From: Sporosarcina globispora
Lineage (GTDB): Bacteria > Bacillota > Bacilli > Bacillales > Cytobacillaceae
Length of the DNA stretch: 64,000 nucleotides
Reading direction: 5' to 3'
Assembly (NCBI RefSeq): GCF_001274725.1
Contig: NZ_LGUF01000007.1
Location: 168,468-232,467 of the forward strand
The translations under genes and the position numbers were made by a program. Below the pieces are notes generated by a model, which was given only the letters and a program-made list of their open reading frames with translations, was not told where the DNA came from and searched no databases. This document shows positions 15,616-24,515 of the stretch, piece by piece; within the stretch, counting starts at the first letter, position 1, and every line of letters starts with the position of its first letter.

Positions 15616-16254
15616 TTACCCTTTAAATTTGTCCGGGAATTGTTTTACAACCGCATCGGAAATGGCATCTGCCATCATGATAATATGCGTTATTCCATCA
15701 TCAATCGAAACAATTCTTGCATCCCAATCCTTAACCAGGCTCGCTGTTAAATCGTCCGTCACCAATTCAAGATGCTCATACAGCAATTTTTTTACATCTT
15801 CATATTTTAAATTAGGATTCGCTCCGCTTAGAAATGCAGCTATATCATCGGCATTCCGATGCCATTCTTTGTTCAGCTGATTCACTTTGGCGCCTTGCCC
15901 GCTCTTGGCAGCTTCAACGATATCTCCAGCAATAACGATATGCTCCTTTAGCAGCTCTGTAAGCTTATTTCCGGCCGCATCTCCATAATAAGGCTTTATG
16001 GAATTGCCGATATCCTCCTGGTTTTTCAAGAGCCTTGCCAGAACCTGCTTCTGATCCTCCGCCCCGGTTGTTGTGGCACTTGTAATATAATTGCTTGTCC
16101 ATAATACATGGTCGATCCATAATCTCCGGAAATCATTTTCAAACTTAGCCTCTGCTTGGGTTATACACGGCTTCTGTGCAGCTGCATTGCCTGGAACTGC
16201 CATCATATTCAGCGGCATCATCAGCATTATTCCTATGATCAGTAATTTCTTCAT
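15616..16254 (-). CDS. Secreted all-helical protein, unknown function
   Basis: 212 residues with a cleavable signal peptide (KKLLIIGIMLMMPLNMMAVPGNAAA) and a single Cys shortly after the predicted site. The mature part is predicted helical in two similar halves: LWIDHVLWTSNYITSA / LLKEHIVIAGDIVEAA / LNKEWHRNADDIAAFL and LLYEHLELVTDDLTASL / IVSIDDGITHIIMMADAISDAV. Repeated His-Asp/Glu positions could bind metal, but that is speculation. Seen as a hypothetical protein in Bacilli; no function assigned. Confidence 0.7.
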   Translation of the reverse strand: MKKLLIIGIMLMMPLNMMAVPGNAAAQKPCITQAEAKFENDFRRLWIDHVLWTSNYITSATTTGAEDQKQVLARLLKNQEDIGNSIKPYYGDAAGNKLTELLKEHIVIAGDIVEAAKSGQGAKVNQLNKEWHRNADDIAAFLSGANPNLKYEDVKKLLYEHLELVTDDLTASLVKDWDARIVSIDDGITHIIMMADAISDAVVKQFPDKFKG

Positions 16255-16359
16255 ATTCCTTTCTCCTTCCTTATTGAAAAAGTTACCTTCTTATTTTGAT
16301 TATCTTTAAATTTTTCATTCAAAAAAATAAAGCTCGAGGTTTTTGCCTCCAGCTTTTTC

Positions 16360-16375
16360 AATCAAACGTTTGATT
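16360..16375. repeat. Palindromic repeat, copy 4
   Basis: Exact AATCAAACGTTTGATT in the gap between the secreted protein start and the aspartokinase stop. It is immediately preceded by a weak hairpin (AGCTcGAGG-tttttg-CCTCCAGCT) with a T-run. Confidence 0.9.
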
Positions 16376-16409
16376 TATTTACCACATCTTGCTGTAATTA
16401 GGAATTTTA

Positions 16410-16500
16410 TTGTGCTTATTTGCAGATAGAGCATATTTACTTTCGGGTAGCTCAATTTACTTTCGGATAAATAAGATTTACCATCGGATAAACCAAATTA
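16410..16500. repeat. Degenerate 20-21-bp intergenic repeat array (TTTCGGATAA type)
   Basis: Four units of 20-23 bp start ATTTGCAGATAGAGC, TTTCGGGTAGCTC, TTTCGGATAAATAAG and CATCGGATAAACC, each ending in (AT)TTAC or similar. It abuts the aspartokinase stop codon. Confidence 0.8.
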
Positions 16501-16501
16501 T

Positions 16502-17869
16502 CTACCACATCACTGCAGCCGCAGCAAAAAACTCATCATAAAGGGCATGTACTGCGCGTTTTTCATCCAATGCCTGCACGCCAAACATCATGCTCACTTC
16601 AGATGAGCCCTGATTGATCATTTCCATATTCACCTGCGCTTTAGCGAGGGCTTTGGAGGCGCGGGCCATTGTACCGATGTTTTGGCGCATGCCTTCTCCA
16701 ACCACCATAATAAGCGACAGGCTGTGCTGGATTTTTACCTCATCCGCGTGAAGTTCATGTTGAATGCGGCCCAGGATTTCTTCCTCCATACCATCAGTAA
16801 ATTGGTTTTCCCGCAGGATAATGGAGATGTCATCAATTCCTGACGGTGTATGCTCATAACTGAGTCCATATTCTTCCAAAATCGCCAGCAGCTTCCGCCC
16901 GAAGCCTACTTCCCTGTTCATTAAGTATTTGCCGACATATATGCTGCAAAAACCCTGGTCACTGGCAATCCCGATCACAGGTCCGTTTGTGTTATCCCGC
17001 TCGTTCACAATCCTGGTGCCAGGGGCCGATGGATTATTCGTATTTTTAATCTGTACGGGAATTCCAGCCCGGAATGCCGGCACTAGCGCTTCATCATGCA
17101 GGACTGTAAACCCAGCATAGGAAAGCTCCCGCATTTCACGGTATGTCAGTTCTTTGATTTCTTTAGGCCTCTCTACAATAAATGGATTTACCGAATAGAC
17201 AGCATCCACATCTGTATAGTTTTCATACAAATCCGCCTTGACTGCCCCAGCCAAAATGGAACCTGTCACATCCGATCCGCTTCTTGAAAATGTGAACACC
17301 TGCCCATCCGTGCTATATCCAAAGAAGCCTGGAAAAATAATAATTCCATCCTGTTCCCTTAGGGAAGAAAGATTATCATATGCTTCAGGAAGCACCTGGG
17401 CATTGCCGGGCTCCGGGCTGACGAGCAATCCCGCTTCATTCGGGTTCACATATCTTGCTTCCACTCCCTGCTTTTGAAAATATGCTGCTACAAGCTTCGC
17501 GTTATTATCCTCTCCGCTCGCCTTGATCAGATCCATAAAGATTTCAGGATCGCTTGTATCGCTGGAAAGCCTTTCAAAAAGATCCTCCTTAATTATATCT
17601 TTAATGTCTGAACACAGCTCCAATTCATCTGCAATTAGGCCATACCGTTCCAATACTGCTTCAGACAATTCACCAGGATCTTCTCCCTGGATCCGTCTTT
17701 CTGCACATGCAATTAATAAATCAGTAACTTTGTGATCTGCTGAAAATCGCTTTCCAGGAGCCGAGACTACAACGATCTTCCGTTCTGGATCAGCATTTAC
17801 AATATTAAAAACCTTTTCGATTTGCTTACCGGATGCTAAAGAAGATCCTCCGAACTTCACGACTTTCAT
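16502..17869 (-). CDS. Aspartate kinase (class III, YclM/ThrD-like)
   Basis: Phosphorylates aspartate at the head of the Lys/Thr/Met pathway. 455 residues, the length of B. subtilis YclM rather than the two-subunit DapG/LysC forms. Motifs: VVKFGGSSLASG at 3-14 (ATP site), the IIIFPGFFGYSTDGQVFTFSRSGSD segment and Asp-Tyr motifs of the amino-acid kinase fold, then two C-terminal ACT domains for feedback control (SIYVGKYLMNREVGFG, SLIMVVGEGMRQNIGTMARA). Ribosome site TAGGAG. It is a monocistron with no adjacent homoserine genes. Confidence 0.93.
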   Translation of the reverse strand: MKVVKFGGSSLASGKQIEKVFNIVNADPERKIVVVSAPGKRFSADHKVTDLLIACAERRIQGEDPGELSEAVLERYGLIADELELCSDIKDIIKEDLFERLSSDTSDPEIFMDLIKASGEDNNAKLVAAYFQKQGVEARYVNPNEAGLLVSPEPGNAQVLPEAYDNLSSLREQDGIIIFPGFFGYSTDGQVFTFSRSGSDVTGSILAGAVKADLYENYTDVDAVYSVNPFIVERPKEIKELTYREMRELSYAGFTVLHDEALVPAFRAGIPVQIKNTNNPSAPGTRIVNERDNTNGPVIGIASDQGFCSIYVGKYLMNREVGFGRKLLAILEEYGLSYEHTPSGIDDISIILRENQFTDGMEEEILGRIQHELHADEVKIQHSLSLIMVVGEGMRQNIGTMARASKALAKAQVNMEMINQGSSEVSMMFGVQALDEKRAVHALYDEFFAAAAVMW

Positions 17870-18132
17870 CCTGACATCTCCTAATCTCTGAAAATTTAAT
17901 TTTTATTTTACTCTTATCCGCACAGAAATCAAGAGAAATTTCTACCTGAAAAATACAAATGTTCTCCGTAAAAATACATTAAATATATCAATATATTAAA
18001 TATACTTATTTAATACTACTATTATGCTTATAATATTATTTTGGAATAATAAAAGAAAACGCTTACAATCTTAAGTTTATTTTATGCCGATTAACCATAT
18101 TTAACAAAAGCAAAAAAACTGTTACTATTATG

Positions 18133-18158
18133 GTTTTCCTTCTCCCAATACGGGGTAT
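18133..18158 (+). promoter_or_regulatory. Candidate SigB promoter of the RsbY-like gene
   Basis: GTTTTC and GGGTAT separated by 14 bp match the SigB consensus (GTTTAA-N12-15-GGGTAT) except in the -35 tail. It lies 60 bp before the start at 18218. In the B. cereus group rsbY is under SigB. The 17870-18132 stretch before it is very AT-rich with no other recognisable element. Confidence 0.6.
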
Positions 18159-18217
18159 ATGTTAAGGATATTTATATAAAGAAATAAATCGTAAAAACAC
18201 GGGAAGGGAAAAAGTCT

Positions 18218-19195
18218 ATGGGGATCCTAGTTGTGGACGATAATCAAGCCAATTTATTTGTTATTCAGCATATTTTAAAACGCGCCGGATATAAAGACCA
18301 TTTAACGTTTTCATCTGCAAAGGATATGTTTCAGCATCTTCAAGGATATTCTCCTTTTTCTGCTGATATAAAAGCAGATATTATCCTGATGGATATTATG
18401 ATGCCGGAGATGGATGGAATTGAAGCATGCCGGCGGCTTCAGCAAATTCCACATTTAAAGGATATCCCGGTAATCTTTGTAACCGCATTGGAAGATTCAA
18501 ATAAGGTTGCAGAAGCTCTTGATGCCGGCGGTACCGATTATGTCATGAAGCCCATTAATAAAACGGAGCTGCTGGCACGCATTCGGGCTGCTTTAAGGCT
18601 TAAATACGAAAAGGACTGGCATAAGGAGCAGGAAAATAAAATTAAAAACGAATTGGATTTATCCATGCAGATACAGACCAGCATGCTGAGCGAGCCGATT
18701 TATCATGATCATACACTATTAAAAGCTTCATACCTGCCAGCCAACAAACTTGCAGGGGATATGTATTACTGGCACCAAATAGATGAAGACCGCTTTGCTG
18801 CCATTCAGCTTGATATGATGGGCCACGGAATTTCAGCCTCCCTTGTATGTATGTTTATCTCTTTTATCTCTTCTGTTCTCAGGGACGCCATCAGAACATG
18901 CAGCGATCCTGAATACGTCATGAACGAATTGAATCGCTGGATGAACTCCCTTAATCAGCGCAATCAGAGAATTCCATATTATTTTACAGCCATTTACCTC
19001 GTCCTCAATAAAAAAGATAAAACAGTCGAATATGTAAATGCAGGACATCCAACTGGATATGCACTGGTAGATAAGGATGAAATGGTCAGCTTATCCAGCA
19101 ATATGTGTGCAGTAGGTTTCTTTGAAGATATTACGATAGAAAAAGAAACAATTCCCTTTGCAGAGTCCATTCAGCTCCTTTTATTTACTTCATAA
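18218..19195 (+). CDS. RsbY-like response-regulator PP2C phosphatase, C-terminally truncated
   Basis: Residues 1-125 are a receiver domain (acidic VVDDN at 5-9, phosphoacceptor Asp59 in LMDIMMPEMDG, Lys in VMKP). A linker (KNELDLSMQIQTSML) and a SpoIIE/RsbU-type PP2C domain follow (ANKLAGDMYYWHQ, LDMMGHGISASLVC, YVNAGHPTGY). RsbY dephosphorylates RsbV to free SigB when its receiver is phosphorylated by RsbK. The reading frame ends at LLLFTS where the family continues LFTDG plus about 40 residues, so the last catalytic Asp is lost and activity is doubtful. The break coincides with the truncated sensor gene on the other strand. Confidence 0.85.
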   Translation: MGILVVDDNQANLFVIQHILKRAGYKDHLTFSSAKDMFQHLQGYSPFSADIKADIILMDIMMPEMDGIEACRRLQQIPHLKDIPVIFVTALEDSNKVAEALDAGGTDYVMKPINKTELLARIRAALRLKYEKDWHKEQENKIKNELDLSMQIQTSMLSEPIYHDHTLLKASYLPANKLAGDMYYWHQIDEDRFAAIQLDMMGHGISASLVCMFISFISSVLRDAIRTCSDPEYVMNELNRWMNSLNQRNQRIPYYFTAIYLVLNKKDKTVEYVNAGHPTGYALVDKDEMVSLSSNMCAVGFFEDITIEKETIPFAESIQLLLFTS

Positions 19196-19896
19196 TCAAT
19201 GCCCTTAATCCCTTTTGTAATTAGGCTGATGCTTCTGCCTGTACTTCTGATCACCCAAACCGTCACTCCGACAATTAAAATAATGGCTACTGCCATAGCA
19301 GCAACCAAAGTTGCTACTAACTGGCTATACGTTTCATTTGCACTTTCTAAAGAATCAGACATGATGGATTCCTGATACTCTTTAAATTCAGCCAGCTTTT
19401 CAATAAGGGAGTTTCGGTTTTCCCTCTGATCTCTATATAGTGCTTCTAAAGTATCAACTTCACCTCTTCCCATTAATTCAATGAAGCTGCTTTACATTTG
19501 GGCATATGATTCATAAGCCTGTTCTACTTCTTTTAAAAGCACTTTGGATTTCTGTCGATTTAATTCGCTTTCCAAATTCAATATCCGGGTTTGTATGCCT
19601 TCATGGTTTGCTTCAACCAATTCAGCCGTCATGGCTGGATCTGCTGATTCTTTATCGGTGAGCACATTCAGCAGCTGCTGGTCTGTCTGGTAAAAAAGCT
19701 GTCTAATCTCTGTAGCCTCGTTTACCTTATAATAGCGATCTTCCACGATTTCCAGCATGTTGGCCTTCATTCCGTTCACCATAGACAGAATGACAAACAT
19801 CAGAATAAACATAAAAAACACAGTTAGGCCCAAACCCAATAATTGCTTTCTCTTAAAGCTCACCTGTTCTCTCCTTCTTTCCCCAAAAGCAGACAA
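19171..19896 (-). pseudogene. Remnant of an RsbK-like sensor kinase (N-terminal half only)
   Basis: A leftward frame encodes a membrane anchor (KRKQLLGLGLTVFFMFILMFVIL), a long helical extracytoplasmic sensor of CHASE3/4HB type (to about 19330), a second helix (LVATLVAAMAVAIILIVGVTVWVI) and the start of a HAMP domain (RSISLITKGIKGIDYE). It then runs into the RsbY-like gene. An in-frame TAA at 19492 splits it further. The GAF, kinase and receiver parts of RsbK are absent. With the truncated rsbY-like gene it marks a deletion that fused two convergent genes. Confidence 0.8.
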
Positions 19897-20007
19897 ACTA
19901 ATTAACCCCGGTAACGGGTTTAAGCAGGTGCAGATTTTAATAGACTAACGACTCCTATACCCTTTTTCATTTTAATTTAAACCTCTTTATCTATTTTTTT
20001 CAAAAAA

Positions 20008-20032
20008 AAAGGAAGGACGAATCCTTCCCATA
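20008..20032 (-). terminator. Terminator of the TPR-dynamin gene
   Basis: Minus-strand GGAAGGATTCGTCCTTCC followed by nine Ts, at the stop codon of the gene. Confidence 0.9.
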
Positions 20033-20034
20033 GT

Positions 20035-22782
20035 TTAACGATATTCCTTCACCTTTTCCCCTGCTGAAGTCATCCATTCAAACTGGCGTAGCTTCAGGTC
20101 AAATAGTGTCAGAGGATCCTGGTAAATCTCAGGATTTTTGCGCATATCGCTTAATGCATCCTTATTTTCTGCAATGTCTGCATGTGTCTCTTCAACCGTT
20201 TTATTCAATACATCGAACGGGTTTCTGAAGAACATTTTGATATCCCGTTCAAGTGACTTTTCGAAAAGCTCGAATTGCTGCATGAATTTATTGGTGATGA
20301 ATTCAGCAATCTCGCTATAGTCTTCATGTTCAATGAACTGCTTATATTTATTATGAAGCATGGCTTTATTCTGCTGAATGGCACCAAGCAGTTTGCCTGC
20401 GCTTTTTAGCAGGAACTGCGATGGCGAAAAACGGTTTAGAATGTTTGCCTTTTCCAGCTGAACACTTCCTCGTGTCATCCGGTCCGCATCCCGGCGCCAG
20501 TCATCCAGAACCCTGAAGTCACAGTCCAGAGAGATTTTCTCCTCGCCATATAGCTCATTGAAGCTTTCGCTCATTTCATCCAGATATGCCTGGCTGCTTC
20601 TGAACTCCCCTTCGCTTTCGGCAATCCATTCCTGAATGGAAACATGGAATTCAGGCAATACTGTCTCTTCCATATACTCATGTACACGCTTATTCATTTC
20701 GTCATTTATTTCAGTATGGATTCTTCCAAAATCACTGTCTTCCGTCACCAAATCTGAACAATTCCGCAGCAGCTCCGGAATCTTTTTCACAAGGTCCTGT
20801 CTCATTTCATCTTTAATTTTGCTGTAGGACCTTCTAATCGTCCGGATTTTTTCTTCTTCCATATCACTCAGCTGGTTGTTGGCACCCTTGAGCTTTGTCA
20901 CCATTTCTTCGTTCCATTTAATAGTATCTATCAAGCTATTTTCCATCTCAACGCGTTTTTCAAGAAGGAATTTGATTGATTTTTTAATGTAGTAAAGAAC
21001 CTTTGCTGTACGCTCTTCTTTCAGGTTCCGGCCACCCATCATCGATTTGATAAAGTCTGCTAAATCGCTCAGCTGGCTTCCTCTTTCATAATAGGAAGAG
21101 AAAGCAAATACCTGTGCTTTTGGAAAATAGGTATGAACACGGGACTGCGTTTCATCAAGCAGTTCCATGGCATCCTGACTGTCTGGTATCCGGTCCATTT
21201 TACTGAGCAGGAAATGGATCGGCAATTCCGGAGCCTGTTCTCTCATTCTCACAGCAAGATCCAGCTCTTTATCTGTCAGAGGCGAATCTGCATTCAGGAC
21301 AAACAGCATGCTATCTGCGAAATGGAGATATTGGAACGCACCATTCCGGAACTTGCTTTGTCCCGCAAGACCTGGCGTATCAATCACAGAAAGTCTATTC
21401 TGCTGTAAAAAGGCGAATGGCATTTTGCAGCGAATAAGCGTCTGCTGGTTTTTTTCTGCGCTCTGCCTAAAGTCCTCAAGGTCAGAAATGCTTCGTACTT
21501 CCTCGTCAGTAACCGCATGAATTTCCGCTTCATCACTATCCTTGAACAGCACTGAAGCAGATGTGGAATCTCCCATCAGCTCTTCGCCGACAAGAGTGTT
21601 TACAAACGAGGATTTTCCATTTGAAGCCGCACCGGCAATCAGCAAATGCCCGGCATCCAAATCAAGGAGCTCCCGTACCATCCATTCAAAGCGTTCACCC
21701 ATCAGCACGCCCTTTTCCTTCGCCCATTTCATGACATTCTCAAAAAGCTTGAAGCTTTCTTCCAAGCCTTCCTGATAGCGGACAGAGCGGTTCACAAGGC
21801 TTTCTGCCTCGCTGACTGCTGATGAATCAATATTGGACGGGAAAATTTCACTCCATGCGAGCACTGCCGATGCCGATACAAGTGAATGCGAAGGTGCCGC
21901 AATTTTCATCCAGTTGGTTATATGATTCGGGATCAGATGTGATAAATCCCGGATTAAATGCTTGCCGCTTATTAATTCAAAATAAGTATCTTTGTAAAGC
22001 TCGGAAAGCAGGCTCCATGTATGTGAACGCCCCTGCTCCATGTTAAGGAGAATGTGGTTATATTCTTTCAGCCATGGGAAATAAAGATCTGTTTTCTTGT
22101 AGCTATGCCACAGAGCCGCTGATAAACTTTCAAAATGAGCTTGATCCACACGGAATAAAACCGAAAGCGCCTCACTGAAATAGTCAGGCTGGATTTTGGC
22201 TGTCCTCCCCTGTTCCACATAGGAATGGAGGACTTCGAACCACGATAGGGATTCCGTCCTGAGTGCTTCATTGACAGCCAGCTCTACAGCATTTCCCCAA
22301 TCGCTGTGTTCTTCAAAGAATCCGCGCGCCAGATCGGTCACATCGGGATAATCCGGATTTAATTGGACCGCATCTTTAATGGATTCAACAGCCATTTCAA
22401 GCTTGCCGCGCTGTATGTAAAGTGAAAACAGCTGAAGGAGCACCTCTGTTTTTAATACCTCTGAATCTGTTTCAATGGATTTGTACAATTCCTCTGCATT
22501 TGAAAGCAAATCCAATTCGAAATAGGCATCAGCCATATTTTTCTGTGCCCATGGCCCCAATTCATTGGGAATGCTTTCCCACTTAAAAATGGCCGCTTCA
22601 TAATCTTTGTTAAGGAAATATACCTCACCCTGGGCGAAGCGGATATTGGTTAAATCGGGCACTTCGTTCTGCTGCTCAGCCACATACAGTTCACCCAAAA
22701 CCCTGATCGGATGCACATTTCCATTAGGTTCCATGAAGGTTTCATAAAAGGTTTTACTGATTAGCTGCTTCTCTAAAGTCAT
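20035..22782 (-). CDS. TPR-dynamin-family GTPase
   Basis: 915 residues. The N-terminal 350 residues are TPR-like helical repeats (for example IFKWESIPNELGPWAQKNMADAY, LQLFSLYIQRGKLEMAVES). A dynamin-type GTPase follows: P-loop AGAASNGKSS at ~380-390, G3 IDTPGLAG at ~467, G4 LSKMD at ~525. A long helical stalk with coiled-coil stretches (570-900) completes it, without an obvious membrane helix. Bacterial dynamins bind and fuse or protect membranes; the TPR part may recruit partners. Monocistronic, with its own terminator. The 345-bp gap upstream (22783-23126) has only weak hairpins and the terminator of the next gene. Confidence 0.85.
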   Translation of the reverse strand: MTLEKQLISKTFYETFMEPNGNVHPIRVLGELYVAEQQNEVPDLTNIRFAQGEVYFLNKDYEAAIFKWESIPNELGPWAQKNMADAYFELDLLSNAEELYKSIETDSEVLKTEVLLQLFSLYIQRGKLEMAVESIKDAVQLNPDYPDVTDLARGFFEEHSDWGNAVELAVNEALRTESLSWFEVLHSYVEQGRTAKIQPDYFSEALSVLFRVDQAHFESLSAALWHSYKKTDLYFPWLKEYNHILLNMEQGRSHTWSLLSELYKDTYFELISGKHLIRDLSHLIPNHITNWMKIAAPSHSLVSASAVLAWSEIFPSNIDSSAVSEAESLVNRSVRYQEGLEESFKLFENVMKWAKEKGVLMGERFEWMVRELLDLDAGHLLIAGAASNGKSSFVNTLVGEELMGDSTSASVLFKDSDEAEIHAVTDEEVRSISDLEDFRQSAEKNQQTLIRCKMPFAFLQQNRLSVIDTPGLAGQSKFRNGAFQYLHFADSMLFVLNADSPLTDKELDLAVRMREQAPELPIHFLLSKMDRIPDSQDAMELLDETQSRVHTYFPKAQVFAFSSYYERGSQLSDLADFIKSMMGGRNLKEERTAKVLYYIKKSIKFLLEKRVEMENSLIDTIKWNEEMVTKLKGANNQLSDMEEEKIRTIRRSYSKIKDEMRQDLVKKIPELLRNCSDLVTEDSDFGRIHTEINDEMNKRVHEYMEETVLPEFHVSIQEWIAESEGEFRSSQAYLDEMSESFNELYGEEKISLDCDFRVLDDWRRDADRMTRGSVQLEKANILNRFSPSQFLLKSAGKLLGAIQQNKAMLHNKYKQFIEHEDYSEIAEFITNKFMQQFELFEKSLERDIKMFFRNPFDVLNKTVEETHADIAENKDALSDMRKNPEIYQDPLTLFDLKLRQFEWMTSAGEKVKEYR

Positions 22783-23077
22783 CTTGATCCCCCGCAGTGC
22801 TATTTTTAAAAGTGCGCCTAAAGGCGCCGGCTTTTTAAAAGAATTTTATTGTACCAGCCTGATGATTTCCTAATTTCATAGGGTTTTATCGGCATGCTTT
22901 TATAAAAAAACGCATAATGCGCCAATTTTCATCTTTTATCTTTATATTGTAGCAAAAATTTTTCTGCAAAAAATTTCATTTCTCTATCATTTTTGAAACA
23001 TTACTGTATTCCTGTGTAATATTTTTAATAATTAGATTTAGCCTTTATCTTTTTATACCACCCCAAATCAAAATAAA

Positions 23078-23118
23078 AACTGGCAGACAGAAATATATAT
23101 TCCCGCGTGCCAGTTTTC
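23078..23118 (-). terminator. Terminator of the MFS gene at 23127
   Basis: Minus-strand AAAACTGGCA...TGCCAGTTTTTATTTT: a 10-bp stem with a long inner loop and T-rich tail. Confidence 0.8.
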
Positions 23119-23126
23119 ATTCTTCA

Positions 23127-24329
23127 TTAAGAGGCTTGCTGTGCCCGGGCGGCTGAGCGCCGTCTCCCATAGAGGATTGTGACAGCCATGCCAAGAATCA
23201 GGAACACACTTGATATTTGGAATAGTGCTGCAGTTTCCACAAACTGTGCAAGCACCCCAAACACAAGACCGCTTAGTCCAATGCCAAGGTCGATGGATGA
23301 AAAGAACATTCCATTTGCCACACCTCGGCGGTTGGATGGTGTCATTGAAAGTGTCCAGGACTGCAGAGTAGGAATCAGTGAGCCGAATCCAACTCCAAAC
23401 AAAATTCCGCTTATGATAATAAACAAATTCGAATGGGCGAAAGAAAGTACCCACATGCCGATGAAAGTCAGGAAAGTGCACAGAAGCACAAGTCCCTTGG
23501 GTCCCCGCTGGTCAAACCATTTTCCGGCAATCGGCCTGGAGAGCGACGCCATGATCGCATTGAACAAGTAGAAAAGGAAGATTTGATCAATGCCTCGCTC
23601 TTCTCCAAAAATAACGATGAACGTAACGATGGAGCCATATCCAAAAGTCACAATAATCGTGATGAACGCAGGAAACCAGCTGGATTTTTCCACTAAAGAG
23701 CCTAAGTAAGAGAATTTAAGATCCTCTTTCCTTGTTTTCTGGACAACTTCAGGCGTCTCGTAGCGGACAATGGAGAGGAGCCCGATGGCAATAACACCGA
23801 GTCCACTTGAAATATAAATAAGATTGGTAAAAGAGGTAATCTGATATAGGTAGATGCCGAGACTTGGAGCGATTATCATCCCGATCGTAACACTTAGGCC
23901 ATAATAACCCATTCCCTCTCCAAGACGCGAATTAGGAACTACATCTACTGCTGCCGTCCCATTTACTGTAGTTGACCAGCCCCAAGCTAGCCCATGGACG
24001 AATCGGAACAGCAGAAAAATCATCACGACGCTTGACATCGGATAAATAATCGTAATAGCCAGAAGCGCCACTGCTCCAATCAGCACCAGCTGCTTCCTTG
24101 CTTTATATTCAAGCATGAATCCAATAAATGGCCTGCTCAAAACGGCCCCAATCGAAAACAGTGCCGTGACCAGTCCAATTTCAAGACCTGATGCCCCAAT
24201 GGACTTAATATATGGCGGCAATGTCGGAATCAGCATCTGAAACGACATAAAAACAAATAAATTCCCGGCCATCAGCATAATGAAAGACTTTGTCCACAAA
24301 GTCTCCTTTTCAGCCTTTTCCAACTGCAT
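23127..24329 (-). CDS. MFS transporter, possibly Fur-controlled
   Basis: About 400 residues with twelve helices and an MFS motif A variant (GFMLEYKARKQLVLIG) plus a second copy between helices 8 and 9 (GKWFDQRGPKGLVLL). I place the start at the ATG at 24329 (MQLEKAEKE) after AAGGAAAGCGGGG, because the upstream ATG at 24350 lies inside a GATAATGATAATAA block that looks like a Fur box. If Fur-regulated, a siderophore exporter comparable to YmfD is a reasonable guess; drug export is the alternative. Confidence 0.78.
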   Translation of the reverse strand: MQLEKAEKETLWTKSFIMLMAGNLFVFMSFQMLIPTLPPYIKSIGASGLEIGLVTALFSIGAVLSRPFIGFMLEYKARKQLVLIGAVALLAITIIYPMSSVVMIFLLFRFVHGLAWGWSTTVNGTAAVDVVPNSRLGEGMGYYGLSVTIGMIIAPSLGIYLYQITSFTNLIYISSGLGVIAIGLLSIVRYETPEVVQKTRKEDLKFSYLGSLVEKSSWFPAFITIIVTFGYGSIVTFIVIFGEERGIDQIFLFYLFNAIMASLSRPIAGKWFDQRGPKGLVLLCTFLTFIGMWVLSFAHSNLFIIISGILFGVGFGSLIPTLQSWTLSMTPSNRRGVANGMFFSSIDLGIGLSGLVFGVLAQFVETAALFQISSVFLILGMAVTILYGRRRSAARAQQAS

Positions 24330-24340
24330 CCCCGCTTTCC

Positions 24341-24380
24341 TTATTATCATTATCTGCCCAAGAAAACTGATAATTATTTC
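24341..24380 (-). promoter_or_regulatory. Candidate Fur boxes
   Basis: Minus-strand GATAATGATAATAA (24341-24354) matches two of the three GATAAT hexamers of the classic Fur consensus. TGATAATTATT at 24368-24378 on the + strand is a second half-palindrome. Both precede the MFS start. Confidence 0.5.
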
Positions 24381-24485
24381 GCATCCCTAAATGCTAACAT
24401 AACTGATTGGAAAAAGGAACGGGAATTTGCTTCAAATCAAGCTGCAGAAATTTATTGAAACAATGGAAATCTACTATTGAATTCC

Positions 24486-24512
24486 ATAAAAAAAGGAGCC
24501 TAACTAAGCTCC
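24486..24512 (-). terminator. Terminator of the lipase gene
   Basis: Minus-strand GGGAGCTTAGTTAGGCTCC followed by seven Ts. Confidence 0.85.
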
Positions 24513-24515
24513 CCG

